7,642 bases of DNA. Source: Melioribacteraceae bacterium. GTDB lineage: Bacteria > Bacteroidota > Ignavibacteria > Ignavibacteriales > Melioribacteraceae. The notes beneath the pieces were generated by a model that saw nothing but the letters and a program-made list of their open reading frames with translations, was not told where the DNA came from and did no database searches. This document shows, one piece after another, positions 5,506 through 7,642 of this stretch. Location of the stretch: assembly GCA_015486905.1 (NCBI GenBank), contig WFQV01000378.1, positions 1 through 7,642 of the forward strand. The letters run 5' to 3'. The translations under genes were made by a program, and so were the position numbers. Position 1 is the first letter of the stretch, and every line of letters begins with the position of its first letter.

Positions 5506-6735
5506 TTATCTTTCAAGTAAGATTTCGTCGTTTAGCAAATAATCAATTATGTTCAAATGTAAAATTCCTTGGTTGTCTTTTGGAAAGAAATTATCTAACG
5601 ACATAACATACTTCGGATAATTATCTTGAATTGCTAAGAGGGAAGAAAATTCTCGCTCAATGGTTTTTTCGGAAGCTAACAAATAGCAAACTTGAACATA
5701 CGCTTTTTGGTTCTCTTTCATTATGATAAAGTCAATTTCGGCATTACCTATTTGACCTATGTAAATTTTGTAGCCTCGTTTTTTGAATTCAATGAACAAA
5801 ATATTTTCAAGTAATTGATTAATATCGTCTTTATTGTAGCCGATTACAGCATGTCTTAAACCAATATCTGTTAAGTAGTATTTTTCACGTACCTCAAGTA
5901 AACGTTTTCCCTTAATGTCGTATCTGGGAACCCTTTGGATAATGAACGTATTCTCAAGATATTTGATGTAATTGTAAACAGTTTCTGTGTTTGTCCGGCG
6001 ATGTTCTTTTTTTAGAAAATCAACAACACGTTTTGCCGAAAAGATTTGAGCAATATTTCCGAAGATAAAATTAATTACTTTTTCAAGAAATGCCACATTT
6101 CTAACGGAATATCTTTTTACAATATCTTTTAAAATAATGGTACTGTAAACGGAATCAAGATATTCGAATATTATTGACTTCTCCCAATTTAAATGATGGA
6201 TGCCGGGTAAACCTCCGTATTTAAGAAATTCTTCAAAAAAAATGTCGTCGGATTTTTTTGAGCCACGGAAAAGGAGAAATTCCGAATAAGTAAGCGGATA
6301 AATATTTATTCGCACCGAGCGACCGCTGAGAAGCGTGGCAAATTCTTGCGACATAAGATTTGAATTTGAACCTGAAATAAAAATATCAGCCATATTTTCT
6401 GTGAAAAATGATAAAATGGCTTTTTCCCACTTGCTAATATTTTGTATTTCGTCCACAAACAAATAAAGTTTTTCCCCTACTTCTTGGTATTTTTTTTCAA
6501 CATATTCGTAAAGCTGTTTATAATTCTGGATGAACTCAAACTTAATCGATTCCATATTAATGTAAACAATTCTTTTTTGTGGAATTCTTGCAGCAAGAAG
6601 TTCATTAATAAAAAGTTGCATTAAAGTGCTTTTACCCGCCCTCCTAATCCCGGTAATAATTTTTATTACCGGTTTATCCAACCACGCATTAAATTTCGAT
6701 ATGTAATCTTTTCTATTATACAAAAAATAATCCAT
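5506..6735 (-). CDS. ATPase 2: AAA_14 / DUF4143-type ATP-binding protein, different subfamily
   Basis: This encodes a 409-residue cytoplasmic protein. Walker A is GIRRAGKST (29-37), Walker B LFVDEIQN (92-99, Asp95/Glu96), sensor-like SGSNS (121-125), then LSGR (136-139) and YGGLPGI (173-179). Residues 213-270 resemble a winged helix, followed by YLTDIGLRHA (287-296). The C-terminal nuclease-like fold keeps Glu333/Asp335 (AEIDF), but the expected E-x-K is Gln348-Val-Cys350 (YVQVCY), so a metal-dependent nuclease site looks broken; YVQV-type motifs are, as I recall, usual for this subfamily. The GIRR/GKST signature and greater length separate it from ATPase 1, so the pair is not a recent duplication. 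The ATG at 6735 follows an AT-rich leader with no Shine-Dalgarno site. It has its own promoter, since a terminator separates it from citrate synthase upstream. Function unknown. Confidence 0.92.
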   Translation of the reverse strand: MDYFLYNRKDYISKFNAWLDKPVIKIITGIRRAGKSTLMQLFINELLAARIPQKRIVYINMESIKFEFIQNYKQLYEYVEKKYQEVGEKLYLFVDEIQNISKWEKAILSFFTENMADIFISGSNSNLMSQEFATLLSGRSVRINIYPLTYSEFLLFRGSKKSDDIFFEEFLKYGGLPGIHHLNWEKSIIFEYLDSVYSTIILKDIVKRYSVRNVAFLEKVINFIFGNIAQIFSAKRVVDFLKKEHRRTNTETVYNYIKYLENTFIIQRVPRYDIKGKRLLEVREKYYLTDIGLRHAVIGYNKDDINQLLENILFIEFKKRGYKIYIGQIGNAEIDFIIMKENQKAYVQVCYLLASEKTIEREFSSLLAIQDNYPKYVMSLDNFFPKDNQGILHLNIIDYLLNDEILLER

Positions 6736-6749
6736 ACTATTAATAAAAA

Positions 6750-6767
6750 TTTTCGTTATAACGAAAA
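6750..6767. promoter_or_regulatory. Perfect 18-bp palindrome upstream of ATPase 2 (candidate operator)
   Basis: TTTTCGTTATAACGAAAA reads the same on both strands with no mismatch; a random 7.6-kb sequence would contain far less than one. It overlaps the predicted -7 box of ATPase 2 and ends 14 nt before the ATG, the same placement as the inverted repeat of ATPase 1, though the sequence is unrelated. Likely a binding site for a dimeric protein; the protein is not known. Confidence 0.65.
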
Positions 6768-6793
6768 CTAATCTTTTTTAGCCAATTATTCAA
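6763..6793 (-). promoter_or_regulatory. Predicted promoter of ATPase 2
   Basis: On the minus strand, TTG (6793-6791) is separated by 20 nt from TAGTTTTC (6770-6763), which matches the Bacteroidota -7 consensus TAnnTTTG at all but the last base. Spacing is the same as for ATPase 1. The last bases of the -7 box form the edge of the 18-bp palindrome. Confidence 0.5.
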
Positions 6794-6872
6794 AAAACTT
6801 TTTAATAAGACCACTTGCTTCGGAATTGAGAATAATTGATTATTAAAAAAGCAGATTAGATATTTTTAAAAT

Positions 6873-6899
6873 AAAAAAGCCGCCCGTTTAGGCGGCTTT
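6873..6899 (-). terminator. Rho-independent terminator of the citrate synthase gene
   Basis: GCCGCC (6879-6884) pairs with GGCGGC (6891-6896) around a 6-nt loop, extended by AAA/TTT pairs. On the minus strand the stem is followed by six T residues, 20-odd nt after the citrate synthase stop. On the plus strand the stem is followed by TTTGTTTT, so it might also stop antisense transcription. Confidence 0.92.
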
Positions 6900-6917
6900 G
6901 TTTTGAAAGCACGAAAT

Positions 6918-7642
6918 TTATTTGATTCCCGCAATTTCTTCCATCATATCCGTAGTAATGGATTTCGGTCTTTCAATCGGGTAACCGAGAGCGCGGTCCC
7001 AAATGATGTTGGTTGCAACGCCAAGGGAACGGCCGATTCCAAAGAGTACCGTGTAGAAATCGTATTCTTTGATTCCGTAATACCATTGAATAACGCCGGA
7101 TTGAGCGTCAACATTCGGCCATGGATTCTTTGCTTTACCTTGCTCCTCTAAAATCGGAGGCACTACTTTGTAAAGCATATCGACATATTTGAATATCTCG
7201 TCGTCGGGTAAATGTTTGAGGCAAAATTCACGTTGTGCTTGGTAGCGCGGGTCTGTCTTTCTAAGCACTGCATGACCGAAGCCGGGTATTACCTGACCGG
7301 AGTTCAATGTATCCCAAACGAATTTTTTCATCTCTTCTTCGCTCGGTAATTTCCCTCCCATCTTGTCCATTACACCTTGAATCCAGCGTAGAACTTCCTG
7401 GTTGGCTAAGCCATGTAGCGGGCCTGCCAAACCATCTAACAATGCGGAAACCGAGTAATAAAGGTCGGAGAGAGCACTTGCAACTAAGTGACCGGTGTGA
7501 GCGCTAACGTTACCGCTCTCGTGGTCACTGTGAAGAATGAAATAAAGACGTGCTACGTCGTCATAAGGTTTGTCGATGCCCATCATGTGAGCGAAGTTAC
7601 CACCCATGTCCAAATTAGGATCCGGAGGAATAATGTCGCCGT
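6918..7642 (-). CDS. gltA: Citrate synthase, mitochondrial-like type (partial, C-terminal part)
   Basis: About 241 C-terminal residues are visible; the reading frame stays open to the window edge, so the N-terminal part is missing. The enzyme condenses acetyl-CoA and oxaloacetate to citrate, entering the TCA cycle. The sequence follows pig mitochondrial citrate synthase almost block by block: LHSDHESGNVSAHTGHL (pig His238), GLAGPLHGLANQE (pig His274), GFGHAVLRKTDPRY (pig His320 and Arg329), KNPWPNVDAQSG (pig Asp375), FGIGRSLG (pig Arg401) and ERPKS (pig Arg421). All three catalytic residues are present. A TTG at 7613 could be read as a start, but GDIIPPDPNL precedes it in frame and fits the family, so it is internal. 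A terminator follows the stop. Confidence 0.96.
   Translation of the reverse strand, partial: GDIIPPDPNLDMGGNFAHMMGIDKPYDDVARLYFILHSDHESGNVSAHTGHLVASALSDLYYSVSALLDGLAGPLHGLANQEVLRWIQGVMDKMGGKLPSEEEMKKFVWDTLNSGQVIPGFGHAVLRKTDPRYQAQREFCLKHLPDDEIFKYVDMLYKVVPPILEEQGKAKNPWPNVDAQSGVIQWYYGIKEYDFYTVLFGIGRSLGVATNIIWDRALGYPIERPKSITTDMMEEIAGIK

Noticed and set aside
6442..6624. Short plus-strand frame within ATPase 2
   Set aside because: Antisense to the Walker region of ATPase 2.
6903..7507. Plus-strand open frames within citrate synthase (6903-7151, 7307-7507)
   Set aside because: Antisense to a clear citrate synthase.

Overview
The window is AT-rich, with purine- or A-rich gene starts rather than strong Shine-Dalgarno sites, and with promoter-like TTG-N20-TAnnTTTG elements of the kind described in Bacteroidota. 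Together with a mitochondrial-like citrate synthase and two AAA/DUF4143 ATPases, this suggests the Bacteroidota/Chlorobiota/Ignavibacteriota group. An Ignavibacteria-like, free-living bacterium is my best guess, but it is inference from style and not a database match.

Layout. Positions 1-532 are a non-coding, repeat-rich stretch: a duplicated composite unit with 8-bp microsatellite arrays, a strong hairpin, and other inverted repeats. Positions 533-3656 (minus strand) hold a two-gene unit: pyrG (CTP synthase) followed, with an 8-nt overlap, by an exported TPR protein. Positions 3657-4179 are a second repeat-rich spacer. It holds the pyrG leader and probable promoter, several degenerate 7-bp-period arrays, an imperfect 54-bp duplication, and the promoter of the next gene. 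Positions 4180-5304 (plus strand) encode an AAA_14/DUF4143 ATPase. It converges, across about 200 bp, on a second ATPase of a different subfamily at 5506-6735 (minus). A clear Rho-independent terminator at 6873-6899 ends a citrate synthase gene (6918 to the window edge, minus strand), whose N-terminal half lies outside the window.

How it fits together. Citrate synthase and pyrG-TPR are ordinary chromosomal genes; the ATPase pair with its repeats looks like accessory material inserted between them. The most interesting feature is shared promoter architecture. Each ATPase gene has an inverted repeat that begins inside its own predicted -7 box and ends 12 or 14 nt before its ATG, with a different sequence in each case. 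Both proteins carry a predicted winged-helix segment, so gene-specific autoregulation is a testable idea. ATPase 1 is also bracketed by two exact copies of a 25-nt sequence, one of which is in the pyrG leader. No CRISPR array, transposase or RNA gene was seen.
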